This document shows positions 49,501-59,171 of a stretch of 64,000 nt of DNA, in pieces (positions within the stretch are counted from its first letter, which is position 1; each line of letters opens with the position of its first letter). The stretch is from Acidobacteriota bacterium. Its GTDB lineage: Bacteria > Acidobacteriota > Terriglobia > Bryobacterales > Bryobacteraceae. The position numbers and the translations under genes are program-made. The notes under the pieces were generated by a model that saw nothing but the letters and a program-made list of their open reading frames with translations, was not told the origin of the DNA and made no database searches. The stretch lies in assembly GCA_016213775.1 (NCBI GenBank), contig JACQZR010000073.1:17460-81459 (forward strand). The letters run 5' to 3'.

Positions 49501-51963
49501 TTGTTGTTCCGCGCAATTGTGGCAGTGTCCTTAGCGGCCGTCGCCGTGCAGGCCGAGGTGCGTCTGAACGGCAAGGTCACCAGCGAAACGGGCAAGCCGG
49601 TGAGCGGCGCCAGGATCAAGCTGCTCTATCTGCCCACCAACGCAGCGCACCTCTCCACCTCCGATCCCACCGGGGCCTTCACGCTTGCGGTGCCTGCGCC
49701 CGGCCCCTATGAAGCCGAGATCGACCGCGAAGGTTTCTTCCTCCTGCACAGCAAGCGGATACAGCTATCGGAAGGCGTAACCGAGGCCCAATTCGTTTTG
49801 TCCAGTGTGCGCGAAGTGGTGACCAGCGTGGACGTGGATGCCAACCCCGGTGCAGTCGACATGGATCGCACCAACAAGCAGACGGTGCTAAATTCCAACG
49901 ACCTGCTGGACGTTCCGTTCGCCGCGAACAACACGCTGCGCAACGCCCTTCGTGTGACGCCCGGCATGGTTCAAGACGGGCGCGGCGGTATTCACTTGTC
50001 CGGCGGCACGGAAGAGCAAACTCTATACACGCTGGAAGGATTCCAGATCAACGATCCGCTTACCGGCCGGTTCGAATCGCGATTAAGCGTGGAAGGCGTG
50101 CAGTCAGTGGAAACAACCGAAGCAAGGCCGCGGGCGGAATTCGGTAAAGGCGCCGCCGGGGTGCTCGCACTCCGTTCCCGCTCCGGTGACGACAAGTTTC
50201 GCTACTCCGCTACGAACTTCATGCCCGGGGTCGAGTTCCCCAAAGGCTTTCTCATCGGCAACTGGACGCCTCGGGGCAACCTCTCCGGCCCTCTGCGCAA
50301 AGGGAGAGCCTGGTTCTCCGACAGCATGGACCTGCAGTACATCAACACCGTCATCCAGGAACTGCCGCGCGGGGAGGACCGCACTCCAAGCTGGCGGGGC
50401 AGCAATCTGCTCCACACGCAGTTCAATCTGACGCCGTCGAATATTCTCACGGTCGGCTCGCTCATCAACATCTATCAGGCCACGCGCGCAGGCCTGAGCG
50501 CCCTCGATCCCAAAGACACCACGGTCGACCGCCGCTCGCGCCAATTCTTCACCTACATCAAGGATCAGATGTATCTTTCGCGAGGCGCGCTGCTCGAGTT
50601 CGGCTACGCCGACAACCGCACCTTCACACGCGCGATACCGCAGGGCAGCGAAGCCCTGATTCTGACCCCCTACGGGCGCCGCGGGAACAATTTCCTGGAT
50701 GCCGAACAGCATGGCGGCCGCAATCAAGTACTGGCCAACGTCTTCCTCCCCGCATTCCATTCTCGCGGCGAGCATCGGCTCAAGACCGGCATCGATCTTG
50801 ACCGGATCACCTACCGCCAGAACATGCGCCGCTCCGGCATCACTTACGTGAACGAGGAACTGGCGCCGCTGCGCATCACCGAGTACCGCGGCAGCGGTGA
50901 GCTGCGCCGGAACAATTTCGAAGCGTCCACGTATGTGCAGGACGATTGGCGCGTGCGCCCAAATGTTTTGATCGAGATTGGCGCGCGGTCCGACTGGGAC
51001 AGTATTCTCTCGAACTGGACACTGTCGCCCCGCGTGGGATTCGCCTGGTCGCCGCGTGATTTGTGGAAGGTGTACGGCGGCTACGCGCGCATCATTGACC
51101 CGACCAACATTCGAATGTTCACGCGGCCGTGGGATCAATACATCGTGACGACGCTGCTCGATCCGGATGGCACGATCACACATGGTCCGGCATTTTCCAT
51201 CTACGAAATCTTCCCTTCCCGTTTGGCCACTCCCCAATTCCACAACTGGAACCTCGGCTTAGAGAACCAACTCCCCTACCGCATTCAATCGCGCATCAGC
51301 TTCACCGGACGCCGCGGCCGCAACGGGTTCGAATACGACAACGGTCTATTGAGCAGCAGGATCGAGCGGCCCGAGGTGTTCGGTGGTGTCCGCAGCCCCA
51401 CCTTCGACGCGATCTATCAACTTCGCAGCCAGCGCGCTGACCACTACAACGCCTTGGAGATCACCCTTCGCCAGCCCATCCGGCAGCGCTACGAATGGAT
51501 GGTCAGCTACATCCGGTCACGGGCCAGATCCAGCTCGGTGGTGGAGCGGACAATCGACGATCCCATAGTCGTCGACAACAATTCCGGACGCCTCCCTTGG
51601 GACACGCCGAATCGCTGGTTGAGTTGGGGCTATCTGCCGACGCCGTTTCAGAAGTGGTCAGTGGCCTATCTTGCGGAGTACCGCACGGGCTTCCCCTACT
51701 TCCTCCAGGACAGCGCGGGGAGAGTGGTGGGCAGTGTCGATCAGAACCGCTTCCCCGCCTTTTTCGAATTGAATCTGTTCCTGGAGCGCAGAGTCGGCTT
51801 CCGCAAACACTGGTGGGCCGTGCGCGCGGGCTTCCACAACATCACCAATCACCGCAATCCGAACGTAGTCAACAATATGGTAGGATCGCCAGAGTTCGGC
51901 CACCTGTACGGCGGGCAAAGCCGGGCATTCAACTTGCGGGTGCGCTGGTTAGGAAAACAGTGA
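49501..51963 (+). CDS. TonB-dependent receptor with carboxypeptidase-regulatory-like domain
   Basis: 820 residues from the TTG at 49501; a signal peptide ends at VAVQAEV. Residues 20-95 are a carboxypeptidase regulatory-like fold (LNGKVTSETGKPVSGARIKL), 120-210 the plug (LDVPFAANNTLRNAL, GGIHLSGGTEEQTLY), and the rest a 22-stranded barrel ending LRVRWLGKQ. This is the oar-like type abundant in acidobacteria. It imports large substrates across the outer membrane with TonB energy. The next gene overlaps by four bases (GTGA). Confidence 0.92.
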   Translation: MLFRAIVAVSLAAVAVQAEVRLNGKVTSETGKPVSGARIKLLYLPTNAAHLSTSDPTGAFTLAVPAPGPYEAEIDREGFFLLHSKRIQLSEGVTEAQFVLSSVREVVTSVDVDANPGAVDMDRTNKQTVLNSNDLLDVPFAANNTLRNALRVTPGMVQDGRGGIHLSGGTEEQTLYTLEGFQINDPLTGRFESRLSVEGVQSVETTEARPRAEFGKGAAGVLALRSRSGDDKFRYSATNFMPGVEFPKGFLIGNWTPRGNLSGPLRKGRAWFSDSMDLQYINTVIQELPRGEDRTPSWRGSNLLHTQFNLTPSNILTVGSLINIYQATRAGLSALDPKDTTVDRRSRQFFTYIKDQMYLSRGALLEFGYADNRTFTRAIPQGSEALILTPYGRRGNNFLDAEQHGGRNQVLANVFLPAFHSRGEHRLKTGIDLDRITYRQNMRRSGITYVNEELAPLRITEYRGSGELRRNNFEASTYVQDDWRVRPNVLIEIGARSDWDSILSNWTLSPRVGFAWSPRDLWKVYGGYARIIDPTNIRMFTRPWDQYIVTTLLDPDGTITHGPAFSIYEIFPSRLATPQFHNWNLGLENQLPYRIQSRISFTGRRGRNGFEYDNGLLSSRIERPEVFGGVRSPTFDAIYQLRSQRADHYNALEITLRQPIRQRYEWMVSYIRSRARSSSVVERTIDDPIVVDNNSGRLPWDTPNRWLSWGYLPTPFQKWSVAYLAEYRTGFPYFLQDSAGRVVGSVDQNRFPAFFELNLFLERRVGFRKHWWAVRAGFHNITNHRNPNVVNNMVGSPEFGHLYGGQSRAFNLRVRWLGKQ

Positions 51964-53096
51964 GATACATTTTTGTTTTATTGCTCGCCCTGCCGCTGCC
52001 GGGCCAAAACACTGCGCCGATCCGTTTTGAAGAGCGCACCCTGGCGAACGACCTCAAGGGCGGCTACCAGATCATCGCAGTCGATGTGAATCATGACGGC
52101 AAGCTCGACCTCGTGGCTCTCGCCAGTGGCATGAAGGACCTCTACTGGTTCGAGAATCCAACGTGGGAGCGGCGCGTGCTCGCCGCCGGGCTCAACCGCA
52201 TGATCAACTGCGCGCCCCTGGATGCGGATGGGGATGGCATTCCCGAGTTTCTCGTCGCGCACGAGTTCGCCAACGTGCCTAAGAACAGCGCCGGAGTGGT
52301 CTCCCTTCTAGAGCATGGCCCTGACGTCCGGCAACCCTGGAAGGTGCGCGAGATCGACCGGATTCCCACCTCCCACCGCCTGCGCACTGTGCGGCTGCCC
52401 AAGGGCGCGCATGCCATTGTGAACGCCCCGCTGGCCGACGCCAAGTCCGAGCCGCCGGACTATCGCGGTCATGTCCCTGTCGTGATGTATCGCCCGCCGG
52501 AATGGAAACGCGAGAACATCGGCGATTCCGTCGAGGGGGTGATGCACGGCATTTTTGTCTTCGATTGGGACGGCGACGGCATCGATGAACTGCTCACTGC
52601 GAGCTTCCAGGGTTTGCACCTGTTTCGCCCCGCGAAGCCGGGCACCAAGCCTCAGTTATTGAACCGTGGCGACCCCTCCCCGTGGCCCAAGAGCGGGTCC
52701 AGCGAGATCGTGGTTGGGAAGCTGGTGCAAAGGCGTTTCCTCGCAAGTGTTGACCCGTGGCATGGCAATCAGATCTCGGTCTACCTGCGGCGAGGCAAGC
52801 TGCTGCGGCGGGACGTGATCGACAATTTCGAATCCGAGGCCCACACCCTCCACGTCGCCGATCTTGATGGCGATGGCCGGGATGAAGTGATTGCCGGCTT
52901 CCGCGGCAAAGGTCGAAGCGTCTTCTACTACCAGGCCGATTCCAAAGGTAAATGGCAGCGGCACAATGTTGATGGCGGCGGCATCGCGGCGTCAGGTTGC
53001 GCAATAGCCGATTTCGATGGGGACCGCCGAGTTGATGTCGCCTGCATCGGGTCCGCCACAACCAACGTCAAGCTATACCGGAACCTGGGGCGCTGA
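51960..53096 (+). CDS. Secreted FG-GAP/VCBS-repeat protein
   Basis: 378 residues from the GTG at 51960, with a signal peptide (RYIFVLLLALPLPG). Calcium-binding loops of the FG-GAP type repeat along the chain: DVNHDGKLDLV, DADGDGIPEFL, DWDGDGIDELL, DLDGDGRDEVI and DFDGDRRVDVA. It is predicted to be a seven-bladed propeller. It overlaps the TonB receptor stop and may serve as its surface-binding partner. The family gives no enzymatic clue. Confidence 0.88.
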   Translation: MRYIFVLLLALPLPGQNTAPIRFEERTLANDLKGGYQIIAVDVNHDGKLDLVALASGMKDLYWFENPTWERRVLAAGLNRMINCAPLDADGDGIPEFLVAHEFANVPKNSAGVVSLLEHGPDVRQPWKVREIDRIPTSHRLRTVRLPKGAHAIVNAPLADAKSEPPDYRGHVPVVMYRPPEWKRENIGDSVEGVMHGIFVFDWDGDGIDELLTASFQGLHLFRPAKPGTKPQLLNRGDPSPWPKSGSSEIVVGKLVQRRFLASVDPWHGNQISVYLRRGKLLRRDVIDNFESEAHTLHVADLDGDGRDEVIAGFRGKGRSVFYYQADSKGKWQRHNVDGGGIAASGCAIADFDGDRRVDVACIGSATTNVKLYRNLGR

Positions 53097-54020
53097 TTGC
53101 CTTCCCGATCGCTGCAACCCATCGGTCTATCCACCATTCTGATTGCGCTGGTGATCTCCGCGCTTTGGGGAGGCAACGTCGTCTCCATTCGCGTCGGTGT
53201 CGACACCGTCCCCCCACTGTGGAGCGCCTTCTGGCGCATGCTGGCCGGAGTGACCTTCGTATCGGCGTGGGCCTGGACGCAAGGGGTCAGCATCCGCCCC
53301 GCGCCCGGCGAGACCAAGCCCCTGGTCGTGTTGGGGGTGCTGTTCACCATCCAGATCGCACTGCTGAATTCGGGCTCGGCACTCACCTCGCCTGCGTACG
53401 CGGTGGTCTTGCTGAACGGCTACCCGATCTTTGTGAACATCACGGCGCACATGGCCGCGCATTACTGGAAAGGCATCATCCATGAGGAATCCATCACTCC
53501 CATCCGCGCGCTCGGCCTGGTTCTCGCGGTGGCCGGGATTGTGTGGCTGGCTCTAGGCAAGCCGGACAAAGCGCTGGCGCCGCGCCCACTGCTGGGCAAC
53601 TGCCTCATCGTCGCTTCCTCTGTTCTGCTAGGCATTCGCCAGGTATACACCCGCTGGCTCGTGCAGACCATCGACCCTGTCCGCTCGGTCACCTGGCAGA
53701 TGCTGCTCTCGGTTCCTCTGTTCCTGGTGATCGCCATGGTGAGCGAGCCCATGAGCCTCGCCCCACTCAGTTGGCAACCGGTGTTCGCGATCTGCTATCA
53801 GGGCTTTGTGGTGGCGGGGCTTTGCTTCATTGTCTGGGCGAAGCTGCTCAAGAAGCATTCCGCCGGGACGCTCTCGATGTTTTCCTTTCTCGTGCCGATT
53901 TGCGGCATTGCGCTGAGCAACTGGATATTTGGCGAGGCGCTGCTGCCCACGTTGTTCGCGGCCACGGCGCTGGTGCTGTGCGGATTGTTTGTTGTCGTGC
54001 GGTTCGGCCAGTCCGATTAG
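53097..54020 (+). CDS. DMT-superfamily (EamA) transporter
   Basis: 307 residues from the TTG at 53097, directly after the upstream TGA. Ten hydrophobic segments in two EamA halves are visible; ALWGGNVVSIRVGVDTVPPLWSAFWRMLAG is the standard first-half start. EamA proteins export metabolites or amino acids. Its stop overlaps that of the convergent aminotransferase by 4 bp. No Shine-Dalgarno sequence is apparent, so translation may depend on the upstream gene. Confidence 0.88.
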   Translation: MPSRSLQPIGLSTILIALVISALWGGNVVSIRVGVDTVPPLWSAFWRMLAGVTFVSAWAWTQGVSIRPAPGETKPLVVLGVLFTIQIALLNSGSALTSPAYAVVLLNGYPIFVNITAHMAAHYWKGIIHEESITPIRALGLVLAVAGIVWLALGKPDKALAPRPLLGNCLIVASSVLLGIRQVYTRWLVQTIDPVRSVTWQMLLSVPLFLVIAMVSEPMSLAPLSWQPVFAICYQGFVVAGLCFIVWAKLLKKHSAGTLSMFSFLVPICGIALSNWIFGEALLPTLFAATALVLCGLFVVVRFGQSD

Positions 54021-55204
54021 GCCTTCAACAGGTGCAGCCGCTGGCGGGCCGCTTCCAAGGTCTCCGGTTTCTTGCAGAAGCAGAATCGGATAATCTGATT
54101 CCCATCATTCGGGTTCGAGAAGAAGCTGGAACCTGGCACCGCCGCCACCCCCGCCTTCTCGAGCATATGCATCGCGAAGGCGGTGTCGTCCTGGAAACCG
54201 AAGTTTGAAATGTCCGCCATGATGTAGTAAGCGCCATACGGGCGGAACGGCCGGAAACCGGTTTCCTCGAGCACACCCAGCAGATGGTCGCGGCGCTGCT
54301 GATAATCGGCGGCGAGCTTGTGGTAGTAGGAATCCGGCAGGCCGAGCGCGGTGACACCGGCAATCTGCATTGGATGGGCCGCCCCCACCGTGAGAAAATC
54401 GTGCACCTTGCGAATCGTGTCCGTAAGGTCCGGAGCGGCCAGCACCCAGCCCACGCGCCAGCCCGTGACTGAGTACGTCTTGCTCATCGAGTTCACCAGA
54501 ATCCCGCGCTGCCTCATCCCGGGGATCGCAAGAATCGGCGTATGGGTCGCACCATCATAGAGGATGTGTTCGTAGATCTCGTCGGTGATGCAGAGCGCAT
54601 CGAATTCCTGGCACAGGCCTGCGATGTATTCGAGCTCCTGCCGGGTGAACACGCGACCGGTTGGATTGTTCGGGCTCGTCACGATCACGGCTTTGGTGCG
54701 GCTGGTGAAAGTCTTGCGCAGCTCGTCGGGATCGAAGGTCCAATCGGGAGCGCGCAGAGGAACGATGCGCCGCGTGGCGGAGCAGAGTTCCGTGTCCGGC
54801 CCGTAGTTCTCGTAGTAGGGCTCAAACACGATGACCTCATCGCCCGGGTTCGTCACCGCCAGCAGCGAGGCGATCATCCCTTCTGTTGCCCCGCAGCAAA
54901 CCGTGATCTCGCGCTCGGGGTCGATCGACAGTCCATAGGTGCGCGCGTACTTGGCGGCGATGGCCTCTCGGAACGGCTTCGCTCCCCACGTGATGGGGTA
55001 TTGATTGAACTCGGCGTTGATGGCGGCGACGGCAGCGTCCTTCAGGACAGAGGGAGCGGGGAAATCGGGAAAACCCTGCGCGAGGTTGACGGCGTTATGG
55101 TTCAGTGCATGCCGGGTCATCTCGCGGATGACGGATTCGGTGAAATGGGCGGTACGTCTGCTGCGAAATCGTTCGCGCGTTTCAGAGAGGGCAGTTGCGG
55201 CCAT
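54017..55204 (-). CDS. Class I/II pyridoxal-phosphate aminotransferase
   Basis: 395 residues. The fold-type I signatures are clear: NLAQGFPDFPAP near the start, GATEGMIASLLA, SPNNPTGRVF, ITDEIYEHILYDG, and the PLP lysine in NSMSKTYSVTGWRVGW. It resembles the kynurenine/methionine-aminotransferase subgroup (YbdL-like), which favours methionine or glutamine with a keto acid. Placement gives no further clue. Confidence 0.93.
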   Translation of the reverse strand: MAATALSETRERFRSRRTAHFTESVIREMTRHALNHNAVNLAQGFPDFPAPSVLKDAAVAAINAEFNQYPITWGAKPFREAIAAKYARTYGLSIDPEREITVCCGATEGMIASLLAVTNPGDEVIVFEPYYENYGPDTELCSATRRIVPLRAPDWTFDPDELRKTFTSRTKAVIVTSPNNPTGRVFTRQELEYIAGLCQEFDALCITDEIYEHILYDGATHTPILAIPGMRQRGILVNSMSKTYSVTGWRVGWVLAAPDLTDTIRKVHDFLTVGAAHPMQIAGVTALGLPDSYYHKLAADYQQRRDHLLGVLEETGFRPFRPYGAYYIMADISNFGFQDDTAFAMHMLEKAGVAAVPGSSFFSNPNDGNQIIRFCFCKKPETLEAARQRLHLLKA

Positions 55205-55264
55205 TTTTTGAAGGTAACATTTTGAAGCCAGGCGGGAACCTGGACCTGGAACCCAAAGGCTCGG

Positions 55265-55726
55265 CTACGCGCGGCTGGCAGATACCGAACGTTCTCCCAT
55301 CGCGTTCGCGAAGTGAGCAACAATGTCGGCCATCTCTTCGAGCGCGTTCCTTGCGTTGCTACCCTTGGCGAAGCGCATCGAAACCCGGTACCACAAGCGC
55401 ATAGCCTGGTAGTCCACCATCAACATGCGCTGCTCGGCGGAGAGCCCGCCAACCTGGAACTGGGCCGCATGCGACAACAGACCAGTCAACAGCCGGTAGT
55501 CCCGTTCCAGCGAGTGCCGCAGCGCTTCCAGACTGCCCTGGTCGGCAGCCCCGGCCACATCGCGCAGATGGGCCTGGATCAGCGGAAATTCTAATTGGTT
55601 CGCTTTCGCCACCTGTGCGGTGTAGTCCTTCGTAGTTCTGGTGCTCAAGATCAGAAGGCAGGTGTAGCGGAACCAGTAAAGGAACAGCAGAAGCGAGAAT
55701 CCGATGATGGTAAGGCTGACAAACAT
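55265..55726 (-). CDS. Membrane-anchored protein of unknown function
   Basis: 153 residues. One N-terminal membrane helix (SLTIIGFSLLLFLYWFRYTCLLIL) is followed by a helical soluble domain with TAQVAKANQLEFPLIQAHL and QGSLEALRHSLERDYRLL. No family is recognised, but it resembles small membrane-bound helical proteins of this phylum. Confidence 0.65.
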   Translation of the reverse strand: MFVSLTIIGFSLLLFLYWFRYTCLLILSTRTTKDYTAQVAKANQLEFPLIQAHLRDVAGAADQGSLEALRHSLERDYRLLTGLLSHAAQFQVGGLSAEQRMLMVDYQAMRLWYRVSMRFAKGSNARNALEEMADIVAHFANAMGERSVSASRA

Positions 55727-55800
55727 ATCGAGCCAACCTGATATGGCTCACTTATTGGATAACATCGAATCGCTCATCATGGCAATGAAAAAAATGGGTA

Positions 55801-56388
55801 CTAAGGTGATTTATCGGAAGTCCCATCAGGCTTCATGCTGAATACCATATGGGTAGGGTTCACTCCTATGCCCTCGCAATAGTCCAGGTATAACCGCCCG
55901 TAGCTCTTCGTTAGGTAGTCCCCTTCCGTGTACCCAAGCGCCGCGGCCGTACGGTCAATCCATCCCGGCTCGCCTTCCAATTCCAGGTAGTTCCCAATCG
56001 GCGTTTCGTCCACCGTGGCCACCCCATCCCCATCGGCAAATTCAGTCCGGAACTTCTCATATCGAAAGGCCGGCGTGAAACCCAACCGTTCGAATACCCG
56101 CCCCACTGCCGCCAGATCGTTCACCTGAAACTCCACTTCCTCGCGGACTTTGTGCCGTCCTTCCGCACCCCGGCCCTTGAAGGTCACCACGTACGATGGC
56201 CCGAATTCGCGCAAGCGCAGGATCTGTCCTGCCGCGCGCAGTCTCCCATCCTCCGTGTCGAGGAGCGTATTCGACTCGTACTCGCGACAGTGCCTCGAAC
56301 GAAACCCAATACGCCGTAGCCGCGCCCGCATGCTTCGCAGCCTGCGCAACGGCAACTTGATCTCCACTTCCACCATTGACGACGACAT
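55801..56388 (-). CDS. Class IV adenylate cyclase / CYTH-domain protein
   Basis: 195 residues from the ATG at 56388, or 191 from ATG 56376. The CYTH signature ExExK occurs as VEVEIKL. Further charged strands (LRLREFGPSYVVTFKGR; KVREEVEF; VDETPIGNYLELEG) line the tunnel that binds triphosphates. It is likely cytoplasmic. It could make cAMP (CyaB type) or hydrolyse triphosphates such as thiamine triphosphate; sequence alone does not separate these. Confidence 0.88.
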   Translation of the reverse strand: MSSSMVEVEIKLPLRRLRSMRARLRRIGFRSRHCREYESNTLLDTEDGRLRAAGQILRLREFGPSYVVTFKGRGAEGRHKVREEVEFQVNDLAAVGRVFERLGFTPAFRYEKFRTEFADGDGVATVDETPIGNYLELEGEPGWIDRTAAALGYTEGDYLTKSYGRLYLDYCEGIGVNPTHMVFSMKPDGTSDKSP

Positions 56389-56445
56389 CGCAGCAGAGTG
56401 TAGCATGCACGGGCATGTGGCCAAAGTCCGAGTTAGACTCAAGGA

Positions 56446-57306
56446 ATGATTCCGCGCCGACGATTTATTGCCGCCGCTTTAGCGTCGCCGCTCACTGGGC
56501 AGGACCGGAGGCCAACCATGTTCGGGGATGCAGAGGCGTACGAGCGCTTTATGGGACGCTGGAGCCGCCAATTGGCGCCCCTGCTGGTAGATTTCGCCGG
56601 CATCCCGGACACCGGCCGGGTGCTCGATGTTGGTTCCGGCACAGGCGCGCTCACCGATTCCGTTGCAAGGAAGCGCACACAATGCGAGCTGTTGGGCATT
56701 GATCCTTCGCAAGAGTACGTTGCCTTCGCCAACAGCAGGAACGCATACCCCGTCCGAGTGCGCTTTGAAGTGGGCGACGCACAAGCACTGCGGTTCGCCG
56801 CTGGCACCTTCCAATCCTGTCTCTCGCTGCTTGTCTTCAATTTCATCCCCGACCGCAACAAAGCACTCACCGAACTGATCCGCGTCGCCAAACCCGGCGG
56901 TTGCATTGCCGCTGCCGTTTGGGACTATGGGGTTGGAATGCGCATGCTGCGTAGTTTTTGGGATGCCGCCGTGGCGGTGGACGCCACGGCCAGCAAGCTC
57001 GACGAGCGCCACATGCCGCTGTGCCGCGACACCGAGTTGGAAGCACTTTGGAAGCGGCATAAGCTGACTCAGGTGACGCAACGCCCGCTCGATTTCAGCA
57101 TGCGCTTTGCCTCATTCGCCGACTACTGGGAGCCCTTCCTTCTGGGTCAGGGACCGGCAGGGTCGTACGTCCGCAAGCTCGACGCCGGTAACCGTGAGAA
57201 GTTGCGCGCGGAGGTACAACGGCGATTGGAACTGCCGCGGCCCGATCAGCCCTTCTCGTTGCCCTCGCGAGCATGGGCGGTTCGCGGCATTGTCGCCGCC
57301 CGCTAA
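56446..57306 (+). CDS. SAM-dependent methyltransferase, possible Tat signal
   Basis: 286 residues from ATG 56446, or 262 from ATG 56518. The class I methyltransferase core is VLDVGSGTGALT (glycine-rich loop), LGIDPSQEYV, GDAQALRFAAGTF and KPGGCIAAAVW. The long form begins IPRRRFIAAALASPLTG, which looks like a twin-arginine signal, odd for a SAM enzyme. A GGAGG six bases before ATG 56518 favours the shorter cytoplasmic form. Substrate unknown. Confidence 0.85.
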   Translation: MIPRRRFIAAALASPLTGQDRRPTMFGDAEAYERFMGRWSRQLAPLLVDFAGIPDTGRVLDVGSGTGALTDSVARKRTQCELLGIDPSQEYVAFANSRNAYPVRVRFEVGDAQALRFAAGTFQSCLSLLVFNFIPDRNKALTELIRVAKPGGCIAAAVWDYGVGMRMLRSFWDAAVAVDATASKLDERHMPLCRDTELEALWKRHKLTQVTQRPLDFSMRFASFADYWEPFLLGQGPAGSYVRKLDAGNREKLRAEVQRRLELPRPDQPFSLPSRAWAVRGIVAAR

Positions 57307-57573
57307 CTGAAAGGCCCGGCTACTCTGCCCGCAGCACCGTCGCAGGCGTACGCGCTCCACCTGACGGCCCTACCCGCCGGCAATCCGATGCCGGTTATCA
57401 CAGCCTACCCAACAGGCCAGCCGCAGCCGAACACGTCCATCCTGAACGCGTTCCAGGGCCAGACCGTCACCAACTCGGCCATCGTTCCAGCCGGGACCAA
57501 CGGTTCGGTCAACATCTACCCCTATCGCCAGACACACGTGATTGTGGAAGTGAGCGGTTACTTTGGAAGATAG
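57307..57573 (+). pseudogene. 3' remnant of a large secreted protein gene
   Basis: After the methyltransferase stop, the same frame stays open to TAG at 57571-57573 and reads SQAYALHLTALPAGNP, YPTGQPQPNTSILNAF, AIVPAGTNGSVNIY and VEVSGYFGR. That is the C-terminal module of very large secreted proteins of Bryobacterales-like genomes as I remember them. There is no start codon of its own apart from an internal ATG at 57388. It overlaps the convergent GH43 gene by 16 bp. Probably a decayed fragment. Confidence 0.6.
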
Positions 57574-59171
57574 TCGAACCAGGCGAAATCCGCGGGGTGA
57601 CCGGATCCGGACATATCCTGGCAGGCCATGCCGGCAAAGGCGCCGGTGAAGTTCGGTAGACCTGGAGCGGACGCTTCATCGGAGAGAATGCTGGCATCGA
57701 AGACCTGCGCGATCCATTGCCATTCGCCGCCGGGACTCCGGTAGGCAAAGCGAAGAGCGTCGTACCGGATGTCCGCACGAAGTTCCAGCGGCCCGTCAAA
57801 GGCAACCGGAATGGGGGTGGTGAAGGCATCCGCCGAAGGTTGATCGGGCAGCGCCGACATCACGCGCACGTGCTTACCATTGAGTTCGTCGCGAGTGACG
57901 TAGAGGTAGTGGAACTTGGAGGAGTTGTAATAGCAGACAAGCCCCGCCATCTGCTGGTAGTGTTGCGGCTCAAACTCCATCAGGGTCTGGACGGAACAAC
58001 GGTGCGATTGCTGCCGCCGCGCGACAAGCGACTGGCGGAACAGGCTGCCGATGGTCTCGCGGCCGAACAGCCGCAGATAGCCCGGACGTTCCGTCACGCT
58101 GAACAGTTCAGCCGGATAGGGCGAGCGCAGCCATTGAAACTCGAACGGCAGCGTAGGGGTATCAAAGGTCACACGCTGCGCCAGCTCGGGCCACGGGTGA
58201 GGCGTAAGCGAAGGCGCAGGCACGGTGAGGCTGGGAGACGCTGTTCCGGAAGCGTGGTAGAGCCAGCCGTCGTCCTTCCACGTCATGAGCTGAATCGCCG
58301 TTTCACGCCCGAGAGTGCAGCGTCCGCGACCGGGCAGCGGGCGTCCGCAGAGATGGACGAGGTAGGTTTCGCCGCCTGGCGTATCGACCAGATCGGCATG
58401 ACCGGCGCGCTGGAGCGCAGCCTCCGGAAAGCCTCGCGAAGTGAGGATGTACTTGGCGGGATGGAGTTCGTAAGGCCCGTGGAGGTTGCGCGACCGGGCC
58501 ATCGTGACGGCGTGTCCCCAGCCGGTGCCGCCTTCGGCGGTGAGCAGGTAGTAGTAGCCGTTGCGCTTGTACAGGTGTGGGGCTTCGGTGAACCCGATCT
58601 CCGTGCCGCCAAAGATGACCTCGCGCGGGCCGATCAGTCGGCGCTCCGCAGGCGAGTATTCCTGCAGGAGAATCCCGGCGAACCGGTTGTGGCCCGCCCG
58701 GTGGTCCCATAGCATCTGGGTGAGGTACTTGCGCCCGTCGTCGTCGTGGAACAGCGACGGATCGAATCCGCTGGCGTTCAGATAGACGGGATCGGACCAC
58801 TCCCCGTCGATGGATGGTGAAGTAACGACGTAGTTATGGAAATCGCGCATGGATGCGCCTGAAGCGCCGGCCTGGCTTGTGCGCCCGTAGCGCTTGACGT
58901 CCGTGTAGACCAGCCAGAACAGGCCGTCCGCGTGAGTGAGACAAGGCGCCCAAACACCGCAGGAATCGGGATCGCCCAGCATGTTGAGTTGAGAAGGGCG
59001 GCGCAGGGGTTGCGGTAACAGACGCCAGTGGACGAGGTCGCGAGAATGATGGATCTGAACGCCGGGGAACCACTCAAACGTCGAAGTCGCAATATAGTAG
59101 TCCTCGTCCACGCGCACGATGGAAGGATCGGGATGAAACCCGGGCAGGATGGGATTGGTGATGTCAGGCAT
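57558..59171 (-). CDS. Glycoside hydrolase family 43 (beta-xylosidase/arabinofuranosidase type)
   Basis: 537 residues, no signal peptide. The five-bladed propeller is residues 1-310: catalytic base Asp15 in GFHPDPSIVRV, pKa-modulating Asp near PDSCGVWAPCLTHADG, and acid Glu in GFTEAPHLYKRNGYY. The C-terminal domain (about 335-537) is a concanavalin-like sandwich, the GH43_C2 pattern. It likely removes xylose or arabinose from oligosaccharides in the cytoplasm. It overlaps the MFS transporter gene by 8 bp, which supports uptake and hydrolysis as one unit. Confidence 0.92.
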   Translation of the reverse strand: MPDITNPILPGFHPDPSIVRVDEDYYIATSTFEWFPGVQIHHSRDLVHWRLLPQPLRRPSQLNMLGDPDSCGVWAPCLTHADGLFWLVYTDVKRYGRTSQAGASGASMRDFHNYVVTSPSIDGEWSDPVYLNASGFDPSLFHDDDGRKYLTQMLWDHRAGHNRFAGILLQEYSPAERRLIGPREVIFGGTEIGFTEAPHLYKRNGYYYLLTAEGGTGWGHAVTMARSRNLHGPYELHPAKYILTSRGFPEAALQRAGHADLVDTPGGETYLVHLCGRPLPGRGRCTLGRETAIQLMTWKDDGWLYHASGTASPSLTVPAPSLTPHPWPELAQRVTFDTPTLPFEFQWLRSPYPAELFSVTERPGYLRLFGRETIGSLFRQSLVARRQQSHRCSVQTLMEFEPQHYQQMAGLVCYYNSSKFHYLYVTRDELNGKHVRVMSALPDQPSADAFTTPIPVAFDGPLELRADIRYDALRFAYRSPGGEWQWIAQVFDASILSDEASAPGLPNFTGAFAGMACQDMSGSGHPADFAWFDYLPK

